From JAGQVA01 sp033764335 (GTDB lineage: Bacteria; Bacteroidota; Bacteroidia; J057): 64,000 nucleotides of DNA. A model generated the notes under the pieces. It searched no databases and was not told where the DNA came from. It saw nothing but the letters and a program-made list of their open reading frames with translations. Both the position numbers and the translations under genes were made by a program. The DNA lies in assembly GCA_033764335.1 (NCBI GenBank), contig JANRJC010000031.1, forward strand, positions 62,001 through 126,000, written 5' to 3'. This document shows positions 28,034 through 36,329 of this stretch, one piece after another. Within the stretch, counting starts at the first letter, position 1. Every line of letters begins with the position of its first letter.

Positions 28034-29197
28034 ATGTCGCATAAACATCTGTTTAACCTTGACCCTGAAGTCGTTTACCTCAATTGTGCCTACATGTCTC
28101 CGCTGCTTCGGGAAGTGGAGGAAGCCGGAATGGACGGTGTTATGAGGAAACGTTCCCCCAATCGTATTTCAACAGAGGATTTTTTTGCACCGGTTAAAGT
28201 ACTAAAAGAAGAATTTGCAAAACTGATAAACGGAGATAATTACGAAAGAGTCGCCATTATTCCCTCTGTATCCTATGGAATCGGTATCGTCACCCGCAAT
28301 ATTCCGCTGAAAAAAGGTGAAAAAATCCTGATAATGGACGAGCAGTTTCCCAGTAATGTTTTTGGCTGGCAAAAACTCGCTCAGAAGACGGGTGCGGAAA
28401 TTATCAAAGTAGCTCCGCCGAAAGTTTTTCAACAAAGGGGAGAGCGATGGAATGAGCGAATTCTCGCTGCCATTGACAGCAGGACGAGGGTAGTGTCTTT
28501 GCCCCATTTTCATTGGTCAGACGGGACAAGATTTGACCTGGAGGCTATTCGCAAAAAAACATGGGAAGTAGGGGCAAAACTAATTATTGATGGAACCCAG
28601 TCTGTAGGTGCGTATCCGTTTGATATAAACCGGATTCAGCCCGATGCGATGTTCGCCGGAGGTTACAAATGGCTCATGGGGCCTTACGGCCTGGGGCTTG
28701 CCTGGCTGGGCGAATATTTTGATGATAAAGAACCGCTGGAAGAAAATTGGATCAACCGGCTGGGAAGTGAAGATTTTAGTTCACTGGCCCGCTATGAGTC
28801 GAGTTACCAGCCTTTTGCCCGGCGGTACGATATGGGAGAGCAGAGCAATTTTATTCTGGTTCCGATGCTCACAGCCGCCCTCCGCTGGCTCAACCGGACG
28901 GGCGTTGATTTTATTCAAAATTATTGCCGGGAATTGACCGCCCAACCTCTCGAAAAACTCAGCCAATCGGGTTATCAGATTGAGTCGCCGGAGTGGCGGG
29001 GAAGTCATTTATTCGGCATTTATCTTCCCGACCGATTGAACATTCACACACTTAAACAGGCATTAGAAAAAGAAAAAATTTATGTCTCGGTGCGGGGAGA
29101 ATCCCTGCGGGTTTCTCCTCATCTCTATAATGAAACCCCTGATCTGGAAAAGCTGGTAGCAGTTTTGGAAGAGGTTTATGCTAAATATGGCAAGTAA
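28034..29197 (+). CDS. class V aminotransferase-fold PLP enzyme
   Basis: This PLP enzyme has 387 residues from the ATG at 28034. A GTG at 28019 overlaps the upstream TGA as GTGA and would add five residues; it cannot be excluded as a coupled start. Family marks are VYLNCAYMSPLL, a cofactor-binding Asp in IIDGTQSVGAYPFD, the Schiff-base Lys in FAGGYKWLMGPYG, and FGIYLPD near the C-terminus. It belongs to the isopenicillin N epimerase/cysteine desulfurase-like group, but the substrate cannot be named. A desulfurase-type active-site Cys is not evident. Confidence 0.88.
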   Translation: MSHKHLFNLDPEVVYLNCAYMSPLLREVEEAGMDGVMRKRSPNRISTEDFFAPVKVLKEEFAKLINGDNYERVAIIPSVSYGIGIVTRNIPLKKGEKILIMDEQFPSNVFGWQKLAQKTGAEIIKVAPPKVFQQRGERWNERILAAIDSRTRVVSLPHFHWSDGTRFDLEAIRKKTWEVGAKLIIDGTQSVGAYPFDINRIQPDAMFAGGYKWLMGPYGLGLAWLGEYFDDKEPLEENWINRLGSEDFSSLARYESSYQPFARRYDMGEQSNFILVPMLTAALRWLNRTGVDFIQNYCRELTAQPLEKLSQSGYQIESPEWRGSHLFGIYLPDRLNIHTLKQALEKEKIYVSVRGESLRVSPHLYNETPDLEKLVAVLEEVYAKYGK

Positions 29198-29234
29198 ACT
29201 TCAATTTTTTTGCATAGAATTAATTAAAAATAGT

Positions 29235-29264
29235 TTTGAATTAACAATCTTTTACTTATAATTG
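29235..29264 (+). promoter_or_regulatory. Bacteroidota-type promoter of the pheA leader
   Basis: TTTG at 29235-29238 and TATAATTG at 29257-29264 are separated by 18 nt. The downstream box matches TAnnTTTG at all but one fixed base. Transcription would start near 29270, only a few bases before the leader ATG at 29275. Confidence 0.55.
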
Positions 29265-29274
29265 CATCCATATT

Positions 29275-29352
29275 ATGAAACAATCACTCATATACAGCGC
29301 CAGCTTTTTTTACTTTTACTATTTTTTTAGTGAAGGTCAGGGCCTTGTATAA
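29275..29352 (+). CDS. aromatic leader peptide (Phe/Tyr attenuator), 25 codons
   Basis: ATG at 29275 opens a 25-residue frame that ends with TAA at 29350. Codons 11-18 read F F Y F Y Y F F without interruption, and codon 7 is another Tyr. The peptide starts MKQSLIYSAS and ends SEGQGLV. It lies between a good promoter and a terminator, directly before pheA. Ribosome stalling on the aromatic run when charged tRNA-Phe or tRNA-Tyr is scarce would expose the antiterminator. E. coli pheA uses the same logic with Phe codons only. Confidence 0.85.
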   Translation: MKQSLIYSASFFYFYYFFSEGQGLV

Positions 29353-29385
29353 TGGTTTTTATAAAAACTTAACAAGCGTCCCTGA
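29337..29385 (+). promoter_or_regulatory. antiterminator structure of the pheA attenuator
   Basis: TCAGGG at 29337-29342, within leader codons 21-23, is identical to the inner part of the terminator 3' arm and can pair with CCCTGA at 29380-29385, the terminator 5' arm. Between them a perfect palindrome, GTTTTTATAAAAAC (29355-29368), can fold as a nested hairpin and bring the arms together. A ribosome that reaches the leader stop codon would cover TCAGGG and let the terminator form. Pairing is read by eye, not by energy calculation. Confidence 0.65.
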
Positions 29386-29410
29386 AAGAAAATTTCAGGG
29401 ATTTTTTTTT
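29380..29410 (+). terminator. attenuator terminator before pheA
   Basis: CCCTGAAA (29380-29387) and TTTCAGGG (29393-29400) form a perfect 8-bp stem with loop GAAAA, followed by A and nine T. It ends 23 bp before the pheA ATG at 29434, where a simple end-of-gene terminator would make no sense except as an attenuator. Confidence 0.9.
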
Positions 29411-29433
29411 GTCTGAAAACTGAAAAACGAAAT

Positions 29434-30288
29434 ATGGAATCTGTATTAACTGCCGAAAAACGAATTGCTATCCAAGGTGTGATGGGGTCTTTTCATGAAA
29501 TCGCTGCCCGCAGGTTTTTTGGTGATGATATCGAACTCGAAATGTGTGATTCGTTTCCGGCGCTTTTCCGGTCCTTAAATCAGGGTCGTGCGGAATACGG
29601 AGTAATGGCTATTGAAAACAGTGTCGCCGGTACAATTTTGCCTAACTACGGACTCGTGCGGGATTCTCGTTATACCATTATCGGAGAACTGTTTCTCCGG
29701 ATTGAGCACCATATCATGGCTCTTCCCGGCCAGAAATTGGAAGACATTCAGGAAGTACATTCCCATCCGATGGCGATTTTACAGTGTCATAAGTTTTTTG
29801 AAGAACATCCCCACATCAGACTCATCGAAAGTACAGATACCGCTGACAGCGCGTGGATGATTAAAAATACCCAAAAAACCGGTATAGGTGCTATCGCCAG
29901 CAGATTAGCCGCAGAGCATACAGGCTTGGAAATTATGGCCGAAGGAATTGAAACCCATAAACGCAATTTTACCCGGTTTTTGGTTCTTCAGGAAAAAGAA
30001 AAAGTGGATTTCAGTCAGATTCATCCCGATAAATCTTCGTTATGTTTTAATCTGGTACACAAGGTGGGAAGTTTGTCTCAAATATTGTTGGTACTCAGTA
30101 GTCATGGAATGAACCTGACCAAAATTCAGTCGCTGCCGGTGGTAGGGCACGAGTGGCAATACTTTTTTCATATAGATCTGGAGTATGAAGACTATGCCCA
30201 GTATCAACGTTCTCTTGCCGCAATTCAACCCCTTGTTGCCGAATTGAAAATTCTCGGTGAATACGAAAGAGGTAAAAAACATCCATAA
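29434..30288 (+). CDS. pheA: prephenate dehydratase
   Basis: This 284-residue enzyme converts prephenate to phenylpyruvate, the branch step to Phe. The catalytic domain shows IAIQGVMGSFHEIAARRFF, YGVMAIENSVAGTI and HKRNFTRFLVL (the T-R-F catalytic motif). A C-terminal ACT domain (about 195-275) starts SSLCFNLVHKVGSLSQILLV. Where classic enzymes have GALV and ESRP in the Phe-binding ACT domain, this one has GSLS and IQSLP, so feedback inhibition may differ. It is the first structural gene behind the Phe/Tyr attenuator and is followed after 18 bp by an aminotransferase. There is no fused chorismate mutase; that domain is on the last gene of the operon. Confidence 0.95.
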   Translation: MESVLTAEKRIAIQGVMGSFHEIAARRFFGDDIELEMCDSFPALFRSLNQGRAEYGVMAIENSVAGTILPNYGLVRDSRYTIIGELFLRIEHHIMALPGQKLEDIQEVHSHPMAILQCHKFFEEHPHIRLIESTDTADSAWMIKNTQKTGIGAIASRLAAEHTGLEIMAEGIETHKRNFTRFLVLQEKEKVDFSQIHPDKSSLCFNLVHKVGSLSQILLVLSSHGMNLTKIQSLPVVGHEWQYFFHIDLEYEDYAQYQRSLAAIQPLVAELKILGEYERGKKHP

Positions 30289-30306
30289 GTCAGTAATTTT
30301 TAAGTA

Positions 30307-31485
30307 ATGATTATAGAACCCTCAAACAGACTCGCGCATATTCAGGAATACTATTTTGCGGGGAAATTGCGTGAACTCCGCCGCCGCATGTCCGAAGGTG
30401 ATGATATTATCAATCTGGGTATTGGCAATCCCGATATGATGCCTTCCGATGAAACCATTAAATCCATGATCAACACGGCGGTAGAACCTGAAAATCATGG
30501 TTATCAGCCCTATAAGGGCATTCCCCGCCTTCGCAGAGGGTTTTCCAAATGGTATCAGAATACCTATGGAGTCGAACTTGACCCCGAAACGGAAATTCTT
30601 CCGCTTATCGGCTCAAAGGAGGGGATTATGCATATTTCTCTGGCATTTCTCAACCCCGGCGATTACGCGCTGGTTCCTGACCCGGGTTATCCCACGTATG
30701 CATCCAATACTCGTATGACGGGTGCCGAACCCTTATTTTACAAACTCTCCGAAGCAAATAACTGGGAGCCGGATTTTGAAGCGCTTGAAAAACAAGACCT
30801 TAGCCGGGTAAAACTGATGTGGGTAAACTATCCCCACATGCCTACCGGGGCTACCGGTTCCCGGTCATTATTCGAAAAGCTGATTGCTTTTGGCCGGAAA
30901 AACCGGATACTTATTTGCCATGACAATCCTTACAGTCTTGTGCTGAATGACCACCCGATCAGTATGCTCGAACCGGACGGCGCAAAAGAGGTCGTCGTGG
31001 AATTAAACTCGCTGAGCAAATCCCATAATATGGCGGGTTGGCGTGTGGGAATGGTGGCAGGAAGTCCTTCTTATGTGGATACGATCCTCCGGGTAAAAAG
31101 TAATATGGATTCCGGTATGTTTCTTCCGCTTCAGGAAGCGGCGGCAACCGCGCTCGACAATTCGTATGAATGGCACCGAGAGCGAAACCGTGAATATCTG
31201 GTGCGCCGGAAAATCGTTGAAAAAATGCTGGGGGCCTTGGACTGCACTTTCAGTACGGATCAGGTGGGTATGTTTATTTGGGCAAAAATTCCGGATTCTT
31301 CGCCCTCGGGTGAGGTTTTCTCCGATCACATCCTGAATAACTGTAGTGTTTTTATGACACCGGGTTTTGTTTTTGGTGCCCAGGGAGAGCGATATATCCG
31401 AGCGTCTTTGTGTATGCCTAAAAATCGCCTCCAGGAAGCATTAACGCGAATTCTGGAGTTTCAACTGGAAAAGGTGCAAAAATGA
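30307..31485 (+). CDS. class I/II aminotransferase, probably aromatic
   Basis: This 392-residue fold-type I PLP aminotransferase has the Schiff-base Lys in ELNSLSKSHNMAGWRVG, plus YPTYASN, WVNYPHMPTGA and a C-terminal RYIRASLC substrate-carboxylate Arg region. Sandwiched between pheA and tyrA, it most likely transaminates phenylpyruvate and 4-hydroxyphenylpyruvate to Phe and Tyr. That is inferred from context, since sequence alone fits several amino-donor specificities. The tyrA ATG overlaps its stop by 4 bp. Confidence 0.9.
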   Translation: MIIEPSNRLAHIQEYYFAGKLRELRRRMSEGDDIINLGIGNPDMMPSDETIKSMINTAVEPENHGYQPYKGIPRLRRGFSKWYQNTYGVELDPETEILPLIGSKEGIMHISLAFLNPGDYALVPDPGYPTYASNTRMTGAEPLFYKLSEANNWEPDFEALEKQDLSRVKLMWVNYPHMPTGATGSRSLFEKLIAFGRKNRILICHDNPYSLVLNDHPISMLEPDGAKEVVVELNSLSKSHNMAGWRVGMVAGSPSYVDTILRVKSNMDSGMFLPLQEAAATALDNSYEWHRERNREYLVRRKIVEKMLGALDCTFSTDQVGMFIWAKIPDSSPSGEVFSDHILNNCSVFMTPGFVFGAQGERYIRASLCMPKNRLQEALTRILEFQLEKVQK

Positions 31486-32333
31486 CGATTACCATTGTAG
31501 GACTGGGCCTTATTGGGGGTTCACTCGCGTTGGATCTGAGGGCAAATGGTTTTGCCGATCGGTTGATTGGAGCGGATGCTAACCCTGTACATACCGCCAA
31601 AGCATTGGAAATGGGGCTTGTGGATGAAATAAGGTCGTTGGAAAGTGCTTGTGCGGAGGCGGATCTTGTGATTTTGGCAGTTCCGGTAAGTGGAATTCTA
31701 AACCTTTTTCCTCAAGTACTGGATTTGATCAATGAGCGTGGGGTCGTGGTGGATATGGGTTCTGCGAAAGGGGAGATTATTCGAAAAATAGCAGGCCATC
31801 CCCGAAGGTCACGAGCCGTAGCAGCACATCCGATGGCGGGCACGGAGTTTTCCGGGCCGGAAGCAGCAGTGAGCAATCTTTTTCATGGAAAAGCTGCCAT
31901 CATTTGCGACCGGGAAAACAGCGACCCCGTGGCTGTTCATCTGGTAGAACGGCTCTTCAAAAGTATGTTCATGCGTATTATTTATATGGATGCAAGGGAG
32001 CATGACATTCATACTGCGTATGTTTCTCATATTTCGCATATTACTTCATTTGTTCTTGCATTAACGGTACTGGACAAAGAAAAAAGCGAGGCAAATATTT
32101 TTAACCTGGCCAGTGGCGGTTTTTCTTCAACCGTAAGGCTCGCCAAAAGTTCTCCCCGTATGTGGCGCGATGTATATGAGCAAAACAGCGAAAATATCTT
32201 GGATGTATTAAACAATTATATCGAAAAAATGGGTCTTTTCAGAGATCTGATCGCCAAAGGTGAGTATGATCAAACCTACAAACTGATGGAAGCAGCGAAT
32301 GCAATCGGCCCGATTCTAAAAGGAATTAAATAA
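31482..32333 (+). CDS. tyrA: prephenate dehydrogenase
   Basis: This 283-residue NAD(P)-dependent enzyme oxidises prephenate to 4-hydroxyphenylpyruvate for Tyr. The Rossmann motif is ITIVGLGLIGGSLALDL, and the prephenate-binding signature is AAHPMAGTEFSG. Further marks are VVDMGSAKG and HDIHTAYVSHISHIT. There is no ACT domain, which some family members carry. Its ATG overlaps the aminotransferase stop (ATGA), indicating translational coupling in the attenuated operon. Confidence 0.95.
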   Translation: MTITIVGLGLIGGSLALDLRANGFADRLIGADANPVHTAKALEMGLVDEIRSLESACAEADLVILAVPVSGILNLFPQVLDLINERGVVVDMGSAKGEIIRKIAGHPRRSRAVAAHPMAGTEFSGPEAAVSNLFHGKAAIICDRENSDPVAVHLVERLFKSMFMRIIYMDAREHDIHTAYVSHISHITSFVLALTVLDKEKSEANIFNLASGGFSSTVRLAKSSPRMWRDVYEQNSENILDVLNNYIEKMGLFRDLIAKGEYDQTYKLMEAANAIGPILKGIK

Positions 32334-32351
32334 CCAAAATCAACAAAAGCC

Positions 32352-33443
32352 ATGGATAATTTAGCATTAGTCCCTCTAAAAGACTGGGGATTTGGTATGG
32401 GGGAAAGAATGATTATTTCCGGTCCCTGTAGTGCCGAAACTCGCGAGCAGGTACTGGAAACCGCGCGCCGTGTCGCCAAATATGAAGTACACGTCCTGAG
32501 GGCCGGTATCTGGAAACCCCGTACCCGTCCTAATTCTTTTGAAGGGATTGGAAGTGAAGGTCTTGCCTGGCTTGCCGAAGCGGGCCGCGAAACCGGACTC
32601 CCTACCTGCGTCGAAGTTGCCAATGTCAAACACGTTTACGAATGCCTGAAAGCAGGCGTGGACATGCTCTGGATTGGTGCCCGAACCACTACCAACCCGT
32701 TTGCCGTACAGGAAATCGCCGACGTCATCAAAGGAATGGATATTCCGGTTATGGTGAAAAATCCGGTAAATCCCGATCTTGAACTATGGATTGGTGCCAT
32801 CGAACGTGTCTATCAGGCAGGCATTCGCCGTATTGCTGCGATTCACCGCGGTTTTTCCTCTTACAGCAAAACCAAATACCGCAATCAACCGCAATGGGAA
32901 ATTCCGATTGAACTTCGTCGCCGTTACCCGGAACTCCCCATCATCTGCGATCCCAGTCATATTTGTGGAACGCGGGACATCATTCCCGCCGTGGCCCAAA
33001 AATCCCTTGACCTCAATTTTAACGGTTTGATGATCGAAGCGCATATCAATCCGGATGCGGCGTGGAGCGATTCCAAACAACAGGTTACACCCGAGCGGTT
33101 AGGTGAAATCCTTAGCGAACTGGTTTACCGTAAAGCCGAAAGCGATGATCCACAATTTATTAATCAACTTGCCCTTCTACGGGAGCAGATTGACGAAATT
33201 GATAATCAGATGATTGATCTATTATCAAATCGGATGAAGGTCTCTCGTCAGATCGGTCATTACAAAAAAGAGAACGGAATTACGATTCTTCAGGCGGCCC
33301 GCTGGAGCGATATTATCCGCGACCGGTTGAATGCAGCAGTTGCTAAAGGACTGAGTGAAGATATCATGAACGAAATTCTTCAAATGATTCACAAAGAGTC
33401 CATTCGCCAGCAAACGCTCGTAATGAATGCAACCGAAGTATGA
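32352..33443 (+). CDS. bifunctional DAHP synthase / chorismate mutase
   Basis: This 363-residue fusion joins the first step of the shikimate pathway to the Phe/Tyr branch point. Residues 1-260 are a type I-beta DAHP synthase: ISGPCSAETREQVLETA, RAGIWKPRTRPNSFEGIG, ARTTTNPFAVQEIA, HRGFSSY and CDPSHICGTRD. Residues about 272-355 are an AroQ chorismate mutase: LREQIDEIDNQMIDLLSNRM, then QIGHYKKENG. Chorismate mutase could inhibit the synthase allosterically, as known for such fusions. It is last in the operon, and only two bases separate its stop from the stop of the convergent transglycosylase gene. Confidence 0.95.
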   Translation: MDNLALVPLKDWGFGMGERMIISGPCSAETREQVLETARRVAKYEVHVLRAGIWKPRTRPNSFEGIGSEGLAWLAEAGRETGLPTCVEVANVKHVYECLKAGVDMLWIGARTTTNPFAVQEIADVIKGMDIPVMVKNPVNPDLELWIGAIERVYQAGIRRIAAIHRGFSSYSKTKYRNQPQWEIPIELRRRYPELPIICDPSHICGTRDIIPAVAQKSLDLNFNGLMIEAHINPDAAWSDSKQQVTPERLGEILSELVYRKAESDDPQFINQLALLREQIDEIDNQMIDLLSNRMKVSRQIGHYKKENGITILQAARWSDIIRDRLNAAVAKGLSEDIMNEILQMIHKESIRQQTLVMNATEV

Positions 33444-33445
33444 GG

Positions 33446-34201
33446 TCAGTTTTGCAGTTCCACCATATAGGCCGTCGGGTATAGACGTTTCATCCGGCGG
33501 TCTATATCACTGACCGTGACACTCCCGTCTTTATTTTCATCCAGACCGGCATTCTGCTCATAAGATTTTCCGGGTTGTGCATACAAAGTATAACAGTAAT
33601 CCTGTTTACGGGCTTTGGGATAAAGAATTGCCAAATAGAGGTCGGCCAGGCTTTCGTAATCTCCATACCTTTCACGTACTTGTTCGAGGTAGAGATATAC
33701 GTATTCCAGTTGTTGAAGGTGATTCATCTTGCGAATTCGCTGAAGGGAAACATTCAGGTCATCGGCGGCAGATGGCATAAACTGGATTAGTCCGGTCGCA
33801 CCACTTCCTTTGTGGTTTAGTACAGTGGCATCAAATTTTGATTCGGAATACATTACCGCCATAAGCCACTCTGGCGGGATGTTCAGCATACCGGCGATTT
33901 CCCGTACTTTGTCTTCAAACGAAGATACATCCGATACAAACATGCTCGCCTTATCCATCAGATAAAGAGAAGGTCCGTCTGTAGGCGGTATGGGTACTTC
34001 TTGGCCACCTCTGAAATGGATGCCCGGGTTTAGAATGGTATGGCTGATCAGATTGGTCAATAAAATTGCTCCGGCAATCAGGCTAATGTTCCGGAAGTTT
34101 CTTTTTAGATTTTCCGGGATAGGGCGGGCAATGGTGGTCTCACCATGGCGAGAATAATATTCCGCCCCGGATTTAACGATTCTTGGTCGGTAGGTACTCA
34201 T
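33446..34201 (-). CDS. membrane-anchored lytic transglycosylase-like protein
   Basis: This 251-residue protein has one N-terminal membrane segment (about 35-55, NISLIAGAILLTNLISHTIL). An SLT-like muramidase domain follows (about 95-200): PPEWLMAVMYSESKFD holds the presumed catalytic Glu, and GATGLIQFMPSAA is the second hallmark. Near the end, DENKDGSVTVSDID looks like an EF-hand/dockerin Ca-binding loop. It probably cleaves peptidoglycan glycan strands from the periplasmic face of the inner membrane. It is read alone on the minus strand. Confidence 0.82.
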   Translation of the reverse strand: MSTYRPRIVKSGAEYYSRHGETTIARPIPENLKRNFRNISLIAGAILLTNLISHTILNPGIHFRGGQEVPIPPTDGPSLYLMDKASMFVSDVSSFEDKVREIAGMLNIPPEWLMAVMYSESKFDATVLNHKGSGATGLIQFMPSAADDLNVSLQRIRKMNHLQQLEYVYLYLEQVRERYGDYESLADLYLAILYPKARKQDYCYTLYAQPGKSYEQNAGLDENKDGSVTVSDIDRRMKRLYPTAYMVELQN

Positions 34202-34352
34202 CTTTGTCCGATTTGGGGTTGAATGGCCAACATAGTTAGACTTATGCGTTTGATATAATCCAAATTTACTAATAAATTTAGATAATGCAAATAAAATTAG
34301 CCTAAAAATCTAACATTTTTGGAGTTTTGTTTCGGACAGTGCTAAACCCTTG

Positions 34353-35618
34353 TCAGAGTTGCCACAAAAATTTTCGAATAAGGGTTTGATTCTGACGGTT
34401 TCGCATTCGAATCATATACAATCCACCCACCAGATTTTCTGCCGGAATACTCGTTTTCGTCGCACCATTCGGCATTTTTATATGTAACAATACCTGGCCA
34501 AGCAGGTTGGTGAGTTCTATTTCCCAGTCTCCGGATCCCGGATGAGGATGAAGAAGATTTATCTGAATATCCCTTTCAAATACCCGTGGAATTATCTCCA
34601 TCTGAGTTTGAGATATTGCGGGATTATGCTCCAAATCTGTCACACCCGCTACTTCCAGTTGTAACACTACAGGCAGATGATCCGACATTTGTTTCATTAC
34701 GGCACAGACATTTGCCGGGACTGATCCACTATTAGAACAAAACAACTCCTGGTCATAGCTGTTTCCGTCATTGCCCAAAGCCGCGTAACTTCCGGATACG
34801 TATCCGATTCCGGCGGAGTCTTCCATGATAGACGAACTGGCAAGTATAAAGTCAAAACGGTCATCCATTCCTCCGCCAGAACCACAGTCGGGTGTACTCA
34901 GGCGTGGAGACTGAGTATGATGAATTGCATTAGACGGGCCATTCCACCCATTTTGTTTACCTGCGGGGTCTGTCAGCCGGATGCTAGTATCGGGGTTAAA
35001 AACCATTGTCTGAAAGGCGGCTTCGTTGTGCGAATAAAGATTAAAATCCCCCATGACAAGGATATTTTTTCTTTTTCCCTTGGTCTTTATATAATTCATA
35101 ACAGCCTCTGCCATTCCGGCCCTTGTATTGGCGTCAGAAGGGGTGTCGCCAGCTTTATAGTGAGCAATGATGCAGTCCAGAAAAACCGTATCCACACCGG
35201 ATACGCCTGCCGTAGCTTTCAGGTACAAGTGATAGACATTCATGTCGCGAAGAAACCCCCCGATAACTTCAACGCCTTGATAAGCAAATATTTCGTGGTC
35301 GTAAAACAATTGATTGACAAAGTTGGAGTTGGCATTATTGGTAAATCCGGCGTATGAAATCCGGTTGGTATAATCAAAGGACAACGCTTTTATCCCGTTG
35401 GAATATGCGATATTAGGGCCGAGTTCGTTTACCGTAAAAATATGAGGCTGGTATAATTCCAGTATTGTGCCCAACCAGTTGTATTTGTTGCTGATTTCTA
35501 CATTTGTACAGGGCGGGCCAAAACTTAATAAATTATAGTGCATGACACGAATACGAAGCTGGCCATAAACGGGCAGGGTAAGCAGAAAGGCAAAAAGCAG
35601 ATGCAGGAACCGGAACAT
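34353..35618 (-). CDS. secreted endonuclease/exonuclease/phosphatase-family protein, T9SS type-A cargo
   Basis: This 421-residue secreted protein has a signal peptide ending LPVYGQ. An EEP fold (about 22-325) follows: RVMHYNLLSFG, VNELGPN, DCIIAHYKAG, ILVMGDFNLYS, DDRFDFILAS and MSDHLPVVLQ, with catalytic His/Asp motifs in place. The last 80 residues are a T9SS type-A sorting domain: INLLHPHPGSGDWEIELTNL, LVGGLYMIRM and IRKFLWQL. It is likely an extracellular DNase, RNase or phosphatase that scavenges nutrients; the substrate is not fixed by sequence. Confidence 0.88.
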   Translation of the reverse strand: MFRFLHLLFAFLLTLPVYGQLRIRVMHYNLLSFGPPCTNVEISNKYNWLGTILELYQPHIFTVNELGPNIAYSNGIKALSFDYTNRISYAGFTNNANSNFVNQLFYDHEIFAYQGVEVIGGFLRDMNVYHLYLKATAGVSGVDTVFLDCIIAHYKAGDTPSDANTRAGMAEAVMNYIKTKGKRKNILVMGDFNLYSHNEAAFQTMVFNPDTSIRLTDPAGKQNGWNGPSNAIHHTQSPRLSTPDCGSGGGMDDRFDFILASSSIMEDSAGIGYVSGSYAALGNDGNSYDQELFCSNSGSVPANVCAVMKQMSDHLPVVLQLEVAGVTDLEHNPAISQTQMEIIPRVFERDIQINLLHPHPGSGDWEIELTNLLGQVLLHIKMPNGATKTSIPAENLVGGLYMIRMRNRQNQTLIRKFLWQL

Positions 35619-35693
35619 TGGTAATTTCGTTTGGGTAAGGTAATTTTAGAACAATAAAATAGGCATTTTGTATTCAGCAAAACAAAGATAAAC

Positions 35694-36329
35694 ATGTGTA
35701 TTCGGATTTCTTTTTCCAGGAAGTTTGGCGGGTTAATGATGTTCTCCTTTTTTTTCCTGCCTTTATTTTCACAAAACGATACACTGAAATACCCTCAGGG
35801 AATTATTTTCAGTGCTTTTGAAAAAGTATGGCCATTGGAGGAAAACATATCAAGGGTGATTCAGGGAGGGAAATACGGTTTTATCGAGGCATCCGGCGCC
35901 ATTTTGACCAGACCTATTTATGATAAGGCTTCGGATTTTCAGGAGGGGAGGGCAAAGGTAAGTGTAGGCGATAAGTCGGGATTTATCAATAATAAAGGGG
36001 AAGAAGTAGTTCCAGCCATGTTTGATCGGGTATGGTCTTTTCAGGATTCCGTAGCGATGGTGTCGTTGAACAACCGGTACGGGTTTATCAACTATTCCGG
36101 TCAGACGATCATCCCTTTGGAATTTGATTATGCTCAAACGGCTTCCGAAGGCCTTATAATTGTGAGCCGGGAAGGAAAAAGTGCCTACTTTAATACAAAA
36201 GGAAAACGAATTACCGAGATGGTATATGACGAAGCCTGGCCTTTTTTCAATGGAAAAGCAAAGGTCCGCATAGATGTGCAGACCTTTTATATTAATTCTT
36301 CCGGAAATTGTATCGAAGGATGTGAATGA
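35694..36329 (+). CDS. secreted WG-repeat protein
   Basis: This 211-residue protein consists of an export signal and about five WG repeats (GKYGFIEASGAILTRPIYDKA split in motif, DKSGFINNKGEEVVPAMFD, NRYGFINYSGQTIIPLEFD, GKSAYFNTKGKRITEMVYDE). The signal peptide fits a start at Met15 or Met16 (35736/35739) at least as well as the first ATG. WG-repeat proteins are common in Bacteroidota and have no established biochemical role. Its TGA directly abuts the stop of the convergent purA. Confidence 0.85.
   Translation: MCIRISFSRKFGGLMMFSFFFLPLFSQNDTLKYPQGIIFSAFEKVWPLEENISRVIQGGKYGFIEASGAILTRPIYDKASDFQEGRAKVSVGDKSGFINNKGEEVVPAMFDRVWSFQDSVAMVSLNNRYGFINYSGQTIIPLEFDYAQTASEGLIIVSREGKSAYFNTKGKRITEMVYDEAWPFFNGKAKVRIDVQTFYINSSGNCIEGCE

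Noticed and set aside
29275..29352. Leader frame as chance AT-rich ORF
   Set aside because: Considered because the run is T-rich, but the promoter, duplicated TCAGGG arm, terminator and Phe/Tyr operon all agree with an attenuator.
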